Source: Bacillota bacterium
GTDB lineage: Bacteria > Bacillota > Bacilli > Paenibacillales > Paenibacillaceae
Length of the DNA: 64,000 nucleotides
NCBI GenBank assembly: GCA_023391635.1
Contig: JAEWAQ010000074.1
Span: 3,289-67,288, forward strand
Reading direction: 5' to 3'
A model generated the notes under the pieces. It ran no database searches. It worked only from the letters and a program-made list of their open reading frames with translations, and was not told where the DNA came from. Of the stretch, positions 1 to 8,401 are shown piece by piece. The position numbers were made by a program, and so were the translations under genes. Numbering within the stretch: position 1 is the first letter of the stretch; every line of letters starts with the position of its first letter.

Positions 1-2
1 GG

Positions 3-2027
3 CAGAACTACTTACCGAATTTTCGGGTTTCCTATGACGGCAACGGTGAAACGAGCGGTACCGCGCCTGCCGATGACAACGGGGACATGAAAGAGGGTAT
101 CTTCAGGCCTAAAGGAAACACGGGATCTTTGGCAAACACGGGATATTTATTCGAGGGTTGGAATACGAGCAGGGACGGAGACGGAACGGACTATGTGCCA
201 AACTCTGCTTACATCATGAGGGATGCCGACTTGAAGCTGTACGCAAAATGGGTGCCAGACCCCGCTTACACCGTCATCTACAACGGCAACGGTAACGATG
301 GCGGAACGAGCCCTCTGGACACCTATCTTTATTTTCCTGACGATTTCGTCATTGTATTTGATAACCATGGAAGACTAACGAAGACGGGCTTGGCATTCAT
401 CGGTTGGAACACCGAGGCGGACGGGAGCGGAACTTTCTATTTCCCAGGTGACATCTTCGATAAGGGGCCGACTCAAGTAACTTTGTACGCGCAGTATGCG
501 GAACCACACTTCGTTCATTATGACGGAAACGGCAACACGGGAGGCAGTGCGCCCCCCTCTCTTGAGTATGGGACCTTTGGGTGGGTATTCGTCGAGGGCG
601 ACAATGGTCTGTCTATTGAAGGGTTCGATTTCACGGGCTGGAATACGGCGGCTGACGGAAGCGGAACCTCTTATTCGCCGGGAAAATGGTTCCATATGGG
701 CGTAGAGGATATCACGCTTTACGCGCAATGGAAGAGGAGTGGGAAGACCGTCACTTATCGGGGAAACGGAGAAACGGGCGGCGAGGTGCCCGTCGATCCC
801 GAATACTATGATGGATTTGATTACTTCACTATACTAGGCCCGGGAAGTATGGTGAAAGAAGGCTACGTGTTCGATTATTGGAATGGCCCTTTATACCCTC
901 GTATAGGCGATATTGGTTACCCGGGGGATCGATGGTCAATAACTTCCCATGAGGTTTCCGAGATGATTCTGACCGCACATTGGACGAAAGCCTGGACATT
1001 AACGTATGACGGAAACGGGAATACAGGCGGAAAAGTTCCTTACGAGCCAGAGTTGAAAAGATCAGGCAAATTGTTTCCGGTACTCGGTAACCCGGGGGAA
1101 TTGACTAAAACCGGCTACACGTTCGCCGGTTGGAATACGGCGGCAGACGGAAGCGGAGACAGTTACTCGAAGGATGATGGCTTAACATTGGTAGATAAGG
1201 ATGTAACGCTTTATGCGCAGTGGAAACTCAATCCGACTCCACCGCGGGACGATGATCCGCCAGTGCCACCGCGGGATGATACGCCAACGTCGCCGCGGAA
1301 CGATACGCCAACGCCGACACCTACGCCGGAACCTACACCAACACCAACGCCGACGCCGACACCGGCACCGGTTCTGCCAACGGTTCCGACGGATACGCAC
1401 CCTGTCTTGAACACGAGCTTGATTCCAAGCCCGGTTAATTTGCAGCATACGCTCAGTCAATTGCTCGCTTCTGCACCTGTCGTTACGTTCCCGGACGTCA
1501 AATCGACGGACTGGAGCGCACATGGCGTATCGCTTGCGGCGCAGCTCGGGATCGTTAAGGGCGCACCCGACGGTAATTTCCATGGCAGCGCGAATGTAAC
1601 TCGTGCCGAGTTTTCAGCCATGGTTGTGCGGGCGCTGCATCTGGATACTTCCCATGCATCTGGCAACGATACATTCTCAGATACCAAAGGGCACTGGGCG
1701 GAGGCTTTGATCAACGCACTGAAACAAGCAGGTGTGTTGTCCGGGACAGGCGACGGCTCCTTCAAGCCGGACCAACCCATCTCCCGCGCTGAAATCGCCG
1801 CGATTCTCGCTCGTTTAATGAACATGACTTCGGCTGCGACGAATTCCTTCTCCGATACGTCGAACAGCTGGGCGAAGTCGTATATCGAGGAAATGCACAA
1901 CGCGGGCATCATCTACGGCACCGGCAACAATCAGTTCAAGCCAACCGATCATGCAAGCCGCGCTGAAGCGGTAATCATGATTCTTCGGATGCTGAACGTA
2001 ACGCTTGAACTTGGTCTTGATCTGTAA
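3..2027 (+). CDS. InlB-repeat / SLH-domain surface protein, 5' end cut by window
   Basis: The frame is open from base 3, so the gene starts upstream of the window. Five repeats of about 80 residues start at about 33, 279, 519, 756 and 1005, each opening with a YDGNGNTGG-like motif and ending LYAQW; this is the List-Bact/Flg_new (InlB B-repeat) pattern, with GWNTAADGSG inside each. A Pro/Thr-rich linker (about 1230-1385, PTPTPTPEP) follows. Three SLH domains begin at about 1488 (FPDVKSTDW), 1674 (FSDTKGHW) and 1848 (FSDTSNSW), each with a TRAE/SRAE motif. SLH domains bind pyruvylated secondary wall polymer, so the protein is probably anchored on the cell surface, with the repeats as stalk or adhesin. 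It ends three bases before the convergent DUF2306 gene. Confidence 0.9.
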   Translation, partial: QNYLPNFRVSYDGNGETSGTAPADDNGDMKEGIFRPKGNTGSLANTGYLFEGWNTSRDGDGTDYVPNSAYIMRDADLKLYAKWVPDPAYTVIYNGNGNDGGTSPLDTYLYFPDDFVIVFDNHGRLTKTGLAFIGWNTEADGSGTFYFPGDIFDKGPTQVTLYAQYAEPHFVHYDGNGNTGGSAPPSLEYGTFGWVFVEGDNGLSIEGFDFTGWNTAADGSGTSYSPGKWFHMGVEDITLYAQWKRSGKTVTYRGNGETGGEVPVDPEYYDGFDYFTILGPGSMVKEGYVFDYWNGPLYPRIGDIGYPGDRWSITSHEVSEMILTAHWTKAWTLTYDGNGNTGGKVPYEPELKRSGKLFPVLGNPGELTKTGYTFAGWNTAADGSGDSYSKDDGLTLVDKDVTLYAQWKLNPTPPRDDDPPVPPRDDTPTSPRNDTPTPTPTPEPTPTPTPTPTPAPVLPTVPTDTHPVLNTSLIPSPVNLQHTLSQLLASAPVVTFPDVKSTDWSAHGVSLAAQLGIVKGAPDGNFHGSANVTRAEFSAMVVRALHLDTSHASGNDTFSDTKGHWAEALINALKQAGVLSGTGDGSFKPDQPISRAEIAAILARLMNMTSAATNSFSDTSNSWAKSYIEEMHNAGIIYGTGNNQFKPTDHASRAEAVIMILRMLNVTLELGLDL

Positions 2028-2030
2028 AGG

Positions 2031-2684
2031 TTAATTCCGGTAGGGATGACTCCCGGGTGACAGACCTTGGCGAATGATGACGTTCGGAACGATCGATAGA
2101 AGCACGATCGCGGCGTATACGCCGACGGTGTAACTGGCGGCATAATCCAGGCCGAACCCGTCGTGCAGCAGCGCGACTGTCAGATGAATCAGTAAGTTTG
2201 TGTAACAAAAGGCATAGCTGCGGATCATCCAGTTTCGATGCTGGATGATCCGTTTCTTCTTAGCGCGGACAACCGCAGTGACAGTGATGATCAGCCAGAT
2301 CATATTGAGCGCGTTGAACCCGATGCCGCTGATCTTGCCGCCTGTCGCGTAAGGTGCCATGTAGCCGGAAGTCGCAACTACGGCCAGGACGGACACGAGA
2401 TAAATATAGCCGTTGATCCGATGAAGCTTGCGGCCGTGCCGGAAGATCCGGTCCGAGAAATTGACCAGCCCGGCGGCCATGGCCAAGCAGGCGAAGAATA
2501 CGTGCACATGCATGACGGTCAGCCATACGGGAAGCCGAAGCTCGCGGCTCAGGCCGGTTTTCCGGCTGAGGAAATCCGCGGCGTCCGGATCGATTACGTA
2601 ATTGTCGATCAAGGCGTAAAGGATGAACCCAACGCTGATGCAGGTCAACGTGGTGTAATAGATTGATTTTCTCTTCAATGTCAC
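2031..2684 (-). CDS. DUF2306-family membrane protein
   Basis: 217 residues with about six hydrophobic segments. The pattern HxHVFFACLAM near the middle, then HRINGYIYL, and later QHRNWMIRSYA matches what I know of the DUF2306 family of predicted multi-pass membrane proteins, whose function is not established. The conserved His/Arg residues lie at membrane edges. The gene is followed on the same strand side by nothing; it abuts the convergent surface-protein gene with three bases between stop codons. It lies 14 bases downstream of the PfpI gene and may be cotranscribed with it. Confidence 0.75.
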   Translation of the reverse strand: MTLKRKSIYYTTLTCISVGFILYALIDNYVIDPDAADFLSRKTGLSRELRLPVWLTVMHVHVFFACLAMAAGLVNFSDRIFRHGRKLHRINGYIYLVSVLAVVATSGYMAPYATGGKISGIGFNALNMIWLIITVTAVVRAKKKRIIQHRNWMIRSYAFCYTNLLIHLTVALLHDGFGLDYAASYTVGVYAAIVLLSIVPNVIIRQGLSPGSHPYRN

Positions 2685-2698
2685 TGCCCCTCCATGCG

Positions 2699-3697
2699 TT
2701 ATCGAAGAATCCGAATCCCGGTCAGCTTGGACGCCGGCAATACGCCGGCCTTCGCCGTGCCGGTTAGTTGATCGCCGCTAACGGTCACTTCGAATTTCAA
2801 TTTCAGGCGCAGCGGCTTCGTAATGTTCAGCGACCAATTGAGCTTACCGTCGCGGATCTCGGGATTCAGGAAGGGGACCGACTCCTCCCCTTGCGTCGCG
2901 GTTCCGTTCATGATGCCGTCCTTCGTCGAGATCAAGAGGCGGACCTGCAGCTTGCCGATCGGCGTCGCAATGGTCGTATCCCAATCGCCATCGAAGGCAG
3001 CATGCGGAGTCAAATCGGATGTATGCGGAACTTTGGCGTCATCGGCGTGATTCGTGCGGATCGCTGCGCCCGTATTTCGCCATATCGTCCCCCTGCGTTC
3101 GAACTCGAATAACCGCTCGACCGCGTGCGCAATGCGGGGGCCAAGCTCCCTTTCCACCAGATGCAGCGCGACATCGAGCCCTGATGTGACGCCTCCGCCG
3201 GTTACGAGGTTTTCGTCGTCCACGACGCGAGCGGGGACGGGAATCGCGCCGGTCGATTCGAGCAATTCCATGCCCAGCCGATTCGTCACCGCCGGCCGAC
3301 CTTCCAGCAAGCCGCCCATGGCCAGGATCAGCGATCCGCCGCATACCGTGGCGACGACGACATCCGGCTGCTGCATGGCGGTCCGCAGCTTGGCGGTCAA
3401 CTCGGTTTGCATGGTTCGCATCAAGATGGACGGAACCGTATCGGGCCCGTCTCCCTCAAGCTCGCCGGATGCGCCTGGAATGATGATGATGCCCGCGCGT
3501 GCCGGGTCCAGATCGCCGCTTGCCGTTAACGTCGTCCCGTTGATTCCGCTGGCGACGGGCCGGGCACCTTCAGCCGTGACGAACGACACCTCCCACGGTT
3601 TATCCGCGAACAATTCAGCCGCGCAGAACACCTCGTATGGCGCAATGGCGTCCAGCAGATCGAAACCGTCGAACAGCACGATTTGAACAGACTTCAT
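2699..3697 (-). CDS. DJ-1/PfpI family protein with extra C-terminal beta-rich domain
   Basis: I place the start at 3697 (MKSVQIVLFDGFD), behind a good AGGAGGG site, rather than at the longer frame start 3769; this gives 332 residues. Residues 1-190 form a class-I glutamine-amidotransferase-like DJ-1/PfpI domain with the nucleophile-elbow cysteine in VVATVCGGSL and the family pattern NRLGMELLE. The AraC-type DNA-binding domain often attached to this fold is missing. Instead the last 110 or so residues (DWDTTIATPIGKLQ to LTGIRILR) read as a small beta domain with a W-x5-P-x-G / DGKLNW / GDQLTGTAKAG pattern. Substrate unknown; could be a small-molecule hydrolase or stress protein. Confidence 0.75.
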   Translation of the reverse strand: MKSVQIVLFDGFDLLDAIAPYEVFCAAELFADKPWEVSFVTAEGARPVASGINGTTLTASGDLDPARAGIIIIPGASGELEGDGPDTVPSILMRTMQTELTAKLRTAMQQPDVVVATVCGGSLILAMGGLLEGRPAVTNRLGMELLESTGAIPVPARVVDDENLVTGGGVTSGLDVALHLVERELGPRIAHAVERLFEFERRGTIWRNTGAAIRTNHADDAKVPHTSDLTPHAAFDGDWDTTIATPIGKLQVRLLISTKDGIMNGTATQGEESVPFLNPEIRDGKLNWSLNITKPLRLKLKFEVTVSGDQLTGTAKAGVLPASKLTGIRILR

Positions 3698-3877
3698 GAC
3701 AGCCCCCTCCTTTTTCCTCCATTGCATCTTACCGAACAAATCTCTCAGACCTATCCGACGAACCGTCACGAAATGATCAAGAAGCCGTCACAGAACGAGA
3801 TGGAGCGGGCAACTGCCCGAGAAAACATGCTAAACTGATACCATGCATACTACGGAGCAAACAAAGGCGGGATCGCG

Positions 3878-4567
3878 ATGGGCGAAACGAGCACGATCCT
3901 CGTCGTGGACGACGACGAGAGCATCGCTGAATTGTTGCGGGATTTTCTGGAGAATGAGCAATACAGGGTCTTGACGGCTTGCGATGGAGCGCAGGCACTG
4001 GAACTGTTCCATCAACATACCGTTCATGCCATGATCGTGGACATCATGATGCCGGGGCTGGATGGCTTCGAGCTGTGCCGGCGCATTCGCGCCCAGAGCG
4101 AGGTGCCGATCTTGTTCTTGAGCGCACGAAGTGACGATGTGGACAAAATTCGGGGATTGACACTGGGCGGAGATGATTACATCGTCAAGTCGGCTTCCAT
4201 CGGGGAAATCGTGGCGCGTGTGAAAGCCGTCCTGCGGCGATCCGGCTCGCAGGTCGGGCGCGGGCGCAGCGCCGTGCTGGACTGTGGCAGGCTCAAGATC
4301 GACCTGACGACGCGCGAGGTGTCGGTGGACGGACATTCGGTCTTGTTTACACCCAAGGAGTATGATTTGCTGCAATGGTTCGCCGAACATCCGCGTCATG
4401 TGCTGACGTTTGAACAATTGCTGGACAAGTTCTGGGACGGGGTCGGGGACAAGCATACCGTTCGCGTGCATCTTAGCCGGCTCCGAGACAAGCTCGAGAC
4501 GAATCCGGATCTTCCCCCGCTATTGACGAATATATGGGGCGTTGGCTACCGGTTCGAAGGGAGCTGA
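3878..4567 (+). CDS. OmpR/PhoB-family response regulator
   Basis: 229 residues. Receiver domain at 1-120 has the acidic pocket DDD (11-13), phospho-acceptor Asp55 in IVDIMMPG and a C-terminal switch Lys in IVKSAS. A winged-helix output domain (about 130-229, ending TNIWGVGYRFEGS) is typical of OmpR/VanR-like regulators. It shares an operon with the kinase at 4569, which begins 1 base after this stop codon. Upstream, a small hairpin (GCGGGCAACTGCCCG) and TGCTAAACT suggest a promoter around 3815-3835. The target genes cannot be told; the chemoreceptor and protease downstream on the same strand are candidates. Confidence 0.9.
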   Translation: MGETSTILVVDDDESIAELLRDFLENEQYRVLTACDGAQALELFHQHTVHAMIVDIMMPGLDGFELCRRIRAQSEVPILFLSARSDDVDKIRGLTLGGDDYIVKSASIGEIVARVKAVLRRSGSQVGRGRSAVLDCGRLKIDLTTREVSVDGHSVLFTPKEYDLLQWFAEHPRHVLTFEQLLDKFWDGVGDKHTVRVHLSRLRDKLETNPDLPPLLTNIWGVGYRFEGS

Positions 4568-4568
4568 C

Positions 4569-5669
4569 ATGAGGACGATCCGCATCCATACATTTACGAT
4601 CGCTGCCTTGCTCTTCATCCCAACGCTTCCCTGGATCGGTTATGTCGCTGCGCTATACGCGCAGACGCAAGCGCTTCGCATCGCCGGCAATCCGCCGCCG
4701 AATCCGGCCGCCGCCATGACGGCGGCGTTTGCCGGGCTCTTGCTGGCGCTTGCGGTCATCGGCGTCGCCATTCGCAAGTCCATGCACCGTCCCCTCGGCG
4801 GATTGAGCGCCGCCGTCAGGCAGATCGCGGACGGCGATTGGGATATCCGGCTGCCCGCGTCCCGCATCGCGGAAATCGCCGAAGTGCGCGACGGATTCGA
4901 AGCGATGGCCGCACGGTTGCAGCAAGCGGGCCAGAGGCAGGCGGAGATGGAGGAGGAACGCCGATTTCTCATTTCCGCCGTCGCGCATGATTTGCGCACA
5001 CCGCTATTCGCGCTGCGCGGATATTTGGACGGCCTTGAACAGGATGTCGCACAATCGTCGGAACAGCGGGCACGCTATTTGGCGGTATGCCGGGACAAGG
5101 CGGCACAGCTGGATTGGCTGGTCGAGGATCTGTTCACGTTCACCAAGATGGAGTATGCGGAAGCGGAGCTGAACAAGCGCGAGATCGACATGTTGAAACT
5201 CGTACAGCGTACATTGGACAGTCTGGACCCGCAGATTCGGCAGAAGCGCATCCGGGTGGACACGGAATTCGCGGCGGAGCTGATCGTCGTCTTCGGCGAC
5301 CCCCATCTGCTTGAGCGTGCCCTGTGCAACTTGCTCGACAACGCGGTGCGCCATACGCCAACGGAAGGCAGCATCGTTGTACAGTGCAAACGGAACGCGC
5401 AGCGGATCGATTTCGCGATCCGGGACTCCGGACCCGGGTTTACCCCGGAGGAGCTGCCCCGCGTATTCGACCCGCTCTATCGCGGCGAAGCATCCCGGAA
5501 TCGGGCGACAGGCGGTACGGGCTTGGGACTTGCGATCGCGCAACGCATCATCAGGCGCCACGGCGGCGCATTGTCCGCGGCGAACGATCCGGCGCAAGGC
5601 GCGGTCCTGTCGGGGTGGCTGCCCGCGGCGCCGGCAGCCACCCACCCAACTTCTCTGCCTGCCGAATGA
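4569..5669 (+). CDS. Sensor histidine kinase (HisKA/HATPase), two TM segments
   Basis: I choose ATG 4569 (MRTIRIHTFT) with AAGGGAG six bases upstream over the in-frame ATG at 4542 inside the previous gene; 366 residues. TM segments at about 8-30 and 49-68 bracket a very short outside loop, so ligand sensing through a large outside domain is unlikely. HAMP follows (about 70-120). The H-box is VAHDLRTPLFALRG with His140, N-box NLLDNAVRH, G-boxes DSGPGF and GGTGLGLAI. The architecture resembles antibiotic or envelope-stress kinases of the VanS/BceS-like group. It pairs with the OmpR-type regulator immediately upstream. Confidence 0.9.
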   Translation: MRTIRIHTFTIAALLFIPTLPWIGYVAALYAQTQALRIAGNPPPNPAAAMTAAFAGLLLALAVIGVAIRKSMHRPLGGLSAAVRQIADGDWDIRLPASRIAEIAEVRDGFEAMAARLQQAGQRQAEMEEERRFLISAVAHDLRTPLFALRGYLDGLEQDVAQSSEQRARYLAVCRDKAAQLDWLVEDLFTFTKMEYAEAELNKREIDMLKLVQRTLDSLDPQIRQKRIRVDTEFAAELIVVFGDPHLLERALCNLLDNAVRHTPTEGSIVVQCKRNAQRIDFAIRDSGPGFTPEELPRVFDPLYRGEASRNRATGGTGLGLAIAQRIIRRHGGALSAANDPAQGAVLSGWLPAAPAATHPTSLPAE

Positions 5670-5729
5670 AGGAAATTGGCGGAAATGATCGAATTGTACT
5701 ACAGAGACATTGACCAAAGGGAGAATTCG

Positions 5730-7451
5730 ATGAACAGTTTACGTACCAAGATCGCCCTGATCTTCTCGGCCGTCATCTTGATCGCCGTCGTCTTGATCGG
5801 CACGCTGAGCTACACGAGCAGTCGCAAGCTCGTCGTCGATACGCTCGGCTTGCAAGCGATGAGTATCGCGGAGCATGCGCTCGGCGCGATCGATCCCGCC
5901 GTATTCCGGACCATTACGGCGGAATCCGGCGAGAACGACAGTTACATCGCACTTCGCGAGGAGCTGAATGAAATTCGCGAAGCGAACGGCTTGAAGTACC
6001 TGTACACGATGCGGGCCGTAGCGACTGACGCCGGCACGGAATATCGGTATGTGGTAGACGGCATGCCGGAAGGAGACGAGGACGCTTCGGAGCTCGGCGA
6101 TGTCGAAGATCCGGAAAACATCGACGAAGGCATGTTGCGTCTGTTCGAGGCCGGCGAGCCGCAGATCGGCGAGCTGGATGACACGGCGGATTATGGCGCG
6201 ACGTTGTCCGCGTATTTGCCGATCAAAGATGCCGATGGCCAATTGGTGGGCTTGCTCGGAGCGGATTTCGACGCAGACCGGGTATACGATTTGCTGGAAC
6301 GGAACAAGCGAAACAGCATCATCGTCGGCGCGATCATCATTCTGGCATCACTTGTCGCCACCTTGCTCGTCGCCGGCGTGTTGGTTCGTCCGCTGCGCAA
6401 GTTGATCCGCACGTTCGCGGAAGTCGCGCAAGGACGCTTGACTGTTTCGGTGGAGACGGGGCGCAAGGATGAGATCGGCCAGCTGTCCCGCGCGTTCGGG
6501 CAGACGGTGGAGGAGCTGCGCCGCCTGATCCGGACGATTCAGCACAATGCAAGCAGCCTGAACCAGTCGGCTGGCAGCCTGCAGTTCCATATCCAGGAGA
6601 CGGAACAATTCAGCCGCGAGATGAACCGCTCGATGGACGAAGCGGCCGCAGGCTCCCAGACGCAGCTTCAGTTGTCCGAGGAGACGACGCGCGCCATCGG
6701 AGAAGTAGCGATCGGCGTGGGCCGGATCGCCGCCGCTTCCTCCGATGTGGCGGATCTGTCGGATACGGCCATGCAGGAGGCGGAGATGGGCGCATCTCGC
6801 ATCGATAACGTCGTGCGCCAAATGACGGCCATTCGCGATTCAAGCGATATGATGCGGGAGACGATGCAGCGTCTGAACGTGCACTCGCAGCGGATCGGAG
6901 CCATTGCGGACACGATCGCGGCGATTGCTTCCAGCACGAATATTCTGTCGCTTAATGCGGGGATCGAAGCTTCCCGGGCAGGCGATGCCGGCAAGGGATT
7001 CGCCGTCGTCGCCGGCGAAATTCGCAAGCTCGCTGCGCAGGCAGCCGTGTCGAGCGAAGAGATCGCGCAGACGTTGGAGACGGTTCGCGAGGATACGCGG
7101 CGCGCGGTGCAGGCAATGGAGCGCAACGGAGACGAGGTAGCTTCCGGGCAGCAGATTGCATCCGAAGCGGGTGAAGCGTTCAAGACGATTCTGCGCGATA
7201 TCCGGCGCGTGACCGGTCAGTTCGCGGACGTGACGTCCACGACCGAACAGCTGGCGTCAGGCGCCGAAGAAGTCGCCGCTTCCGTTCAAGAGGTATCAGA
7301 GATCGCCCGGCAGGCTTCACTGCACTTCGACCAAGCGATGGGCGCGTCGCGCGACGGCGCCGTACGGATTCGCCAGATCGCGGATGCCGTCAGTGCCTTG
7401 CATGCGATGGCGGAGACGCTCAACCAGCAGGTGCGAAAGTTCGAGGTATAA
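5730..7451 (+). CDS. Methyl-accepting chemotaxis protein
   Basis: Start at 5730 (MNSLRTKIALIFS) behind AAGGGAG; 573 residues. N-terminal TM (about 7-28), outside sensor of about 150 residues with LKYLYTMRA and YRYVVDGMP, a very acidic stretch (EGDEDASELGDVEDPEN) and LLGADFDADRVYDLL, a pattern seen in Cache-type MCPs. A second TM (about 208-232) is followed by HAMP and a long helical signalling domain whose hairpin tip reads IASSTNILSLNAGIEASRAGDAGKG. No che genes are nearby, so signalling must feed a chemotaxis or related pathway encoded elsewhere. It sits 60 bases after the kinase gene and 22 bases before the protease gene. Confidence 0.92.
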   Translation: MNSLRTKIALIFSAVILIAVVLIGTLSYTSSRKLVVDTLGLQAMSIAEHALGAIDPAVFRTITAESGENDSYIALREELNEIREANGLKYLYTMRAVATDAGTEYRYVVDGMPEGDEDASELGDVEDPENIDEGMLRLFEAGEPQIGELDDTADYGATLSAYLPIKDADGQLVGLLGADFDADRVYDLLERNKRNSIIVGAIIILASLVATLLVAGVLVRPLRKLIRTFAEVAQGRLTVSVETGRKDEIGQLSRAFGQTVEELRRLIRTIQHNASSLNQSAGSLQFHIQETEQFSREMNRSMDEAAAGSQTQLQLSEETTRAIGEVAIGVGRIAAASSDVADLSDTAMQEAEMGASRIDNVVRQMTAIRDSSDMMRETMQRLNVHSQRIGAIADTIAAIASSTNILSLNAGIEASRAGDAGKGFAVVAGEIRKLAAQAAVSSEEIAQTLETVREDTRRAVQAMERNGDEVASGQQIASEAGEAFKTILRDIRRVTGQFADVTSTTEQLASGAEEVAASVQEVSEIARQASLHFDQAMGASRDGAVRIRQIADAVSALHAMAETLNQQVRKFEV

Positions 7452-7473
7452 GGGCCGGAGGGGGGCGACGCGA

Positions 7474-8334
7474 ATGAGCTCGGGAGAAGGCGACGACAAG
7501 GAGCCCCGGTCATGGTCTGCTGCGCAAGATGACAACGAGCCGTTCGACCCGGATGCCTATTTCGCTGGCGGCCAGCACGCGGAAGATGAATCGGAAGAAG
7601 GCGAACCGGGGGTGCCGCGGCGCAGATGGATCCGGAACACCGTCATAGTTGTCTTGGCGGCTGCCTTGATCGGCAACATCCTGGCATTCTGGCCGCAGAT
7701 CTACAACCGGGAGACGCTGCCGTTCCTGTTCAAATCGCAAGAGCTTTCCGCCCGAGAAGATATTCAGAGTTACAAAGAAGCGGTTGTTCTGGTCAGCACG
7801 GACAAGGGCAAAGGAACGGGGTTTCACGTCTCAAACGGTTATATCGTCACCAATTACCATGTGATCGAAGGCGGCGCTTATTCGCTCGTCAAGTTCCCGG
7901 GGGACGATCGGGAATACCGGGCGGAGCAGGTGGGCATCGATCCTGCGCTCGACATTGCCATCCTTAGCGTGAACGTCGAAAGCCGTGATCTGCCGTTCAT
8001 TGAGATTGAACGGAAACAACAATGGGAAGCGGGCGATACCGCGTACGTCATCGGCAATCCTCTGTACTTCACGCAGATCGCAAGCGAAGGAAAAGTGAGG
8101 GGGCTGGTGCCGGTTAAGGGAAGAGAACGGTTGGCCATGGCGGTGGACGCGCCGGTGTTCAAGGGCAACAGCGGAAGCCCGGTCATCAATTCGCAAGGCA
8201 GAGCGATCGCCGTGGTTTTCGCCACCGGAACGTTCGCGCAAGAAGGGGGAGACGCCGTCCAGGTCGGCTTGGCTGTGCCGCTGAGCGATTTGGATCGTTT
8301 GCTCGACCAGTTCATGCACTCAGGCGCACCGTAA
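7474..8334 (+). CDS. Membrane-anchored trypsin-like (S1) serine protease
   Basis: The start at 7474 (MSSGEGDDKEP) follows GGAGGGGGG; the longer frame start at 7384 lies inside the chemoreceptor gene. 286 residues: an acidic cytoplasmic N-terminus, one TM (about 52-72, NTVIVVLAAALIGNILAFW), then an outside chymotrypsin fold with catalytic His in VTNYHVIEGG, Asp in DPALDIAIL and Ser in KGNSGSPVI. It resembles HtrA/DegP proteases but has no PDZ domain, since the protein ends shortly after the protease domain. Its stop codon TAA lies in the loop of a perfect 12-bp hairpin. Confidence 0.88.
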   Translation: MSSGEGDDKEPRSWSAAQDDNEPFDPDAYFAGGQHAEDESEEGEPGVPRRRWIRNTVIVVLAAALIGNILAFWPQIYNRETLPFLFKSQELSAREDIQSYKEAVVLVSTDKGKGTGFHVSNGYIVTNYHVIEGGAYSLVKFPGDDREYRAEQVGIDPALDIAILSVNVESRDLPFIEIERKQQWEAGDTAYVIGNPLYFTQIASEGKVRGLVPVKGRERLAMAVDAPVFKGNSGSPVINSQGRAIAVVFATGTFAQEGGDAVQVGLAVPLSDLDRLLDQFMHSGAP

Positions 8335-8346
8335 GGTGCGCCTGAG
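8319..8346. terminator. Hairpin shared by convergent protease and iron-binding genes
   Basis: CTCAGGCGCACC (8319-8330), loop GTAA, GGTGCGCCTGAG (8335-8346): 12 perfect base pairs. It lies between the protease gene (plus) and the binding-protein gene (minus, ending 8402). There is no clean T-run on either side, so it could terminate weakly or protect 3' ends in both directions. Confidence 0.55.
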
Positions 8347-8401
8347 CGTGCAATCATCTCTTGAAATTCGCTTGATCAAAGCTTGCGTCTTGCGGCTGTT
8401 T

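Noticed and set aside
1182..1583. Antisense Arg/Cys-rich frame opposite the Pro/Thr linker of the surface protein
   Set aside because: Produced by the repeated ACG/CCG codons of the linker; no start signal or domain.
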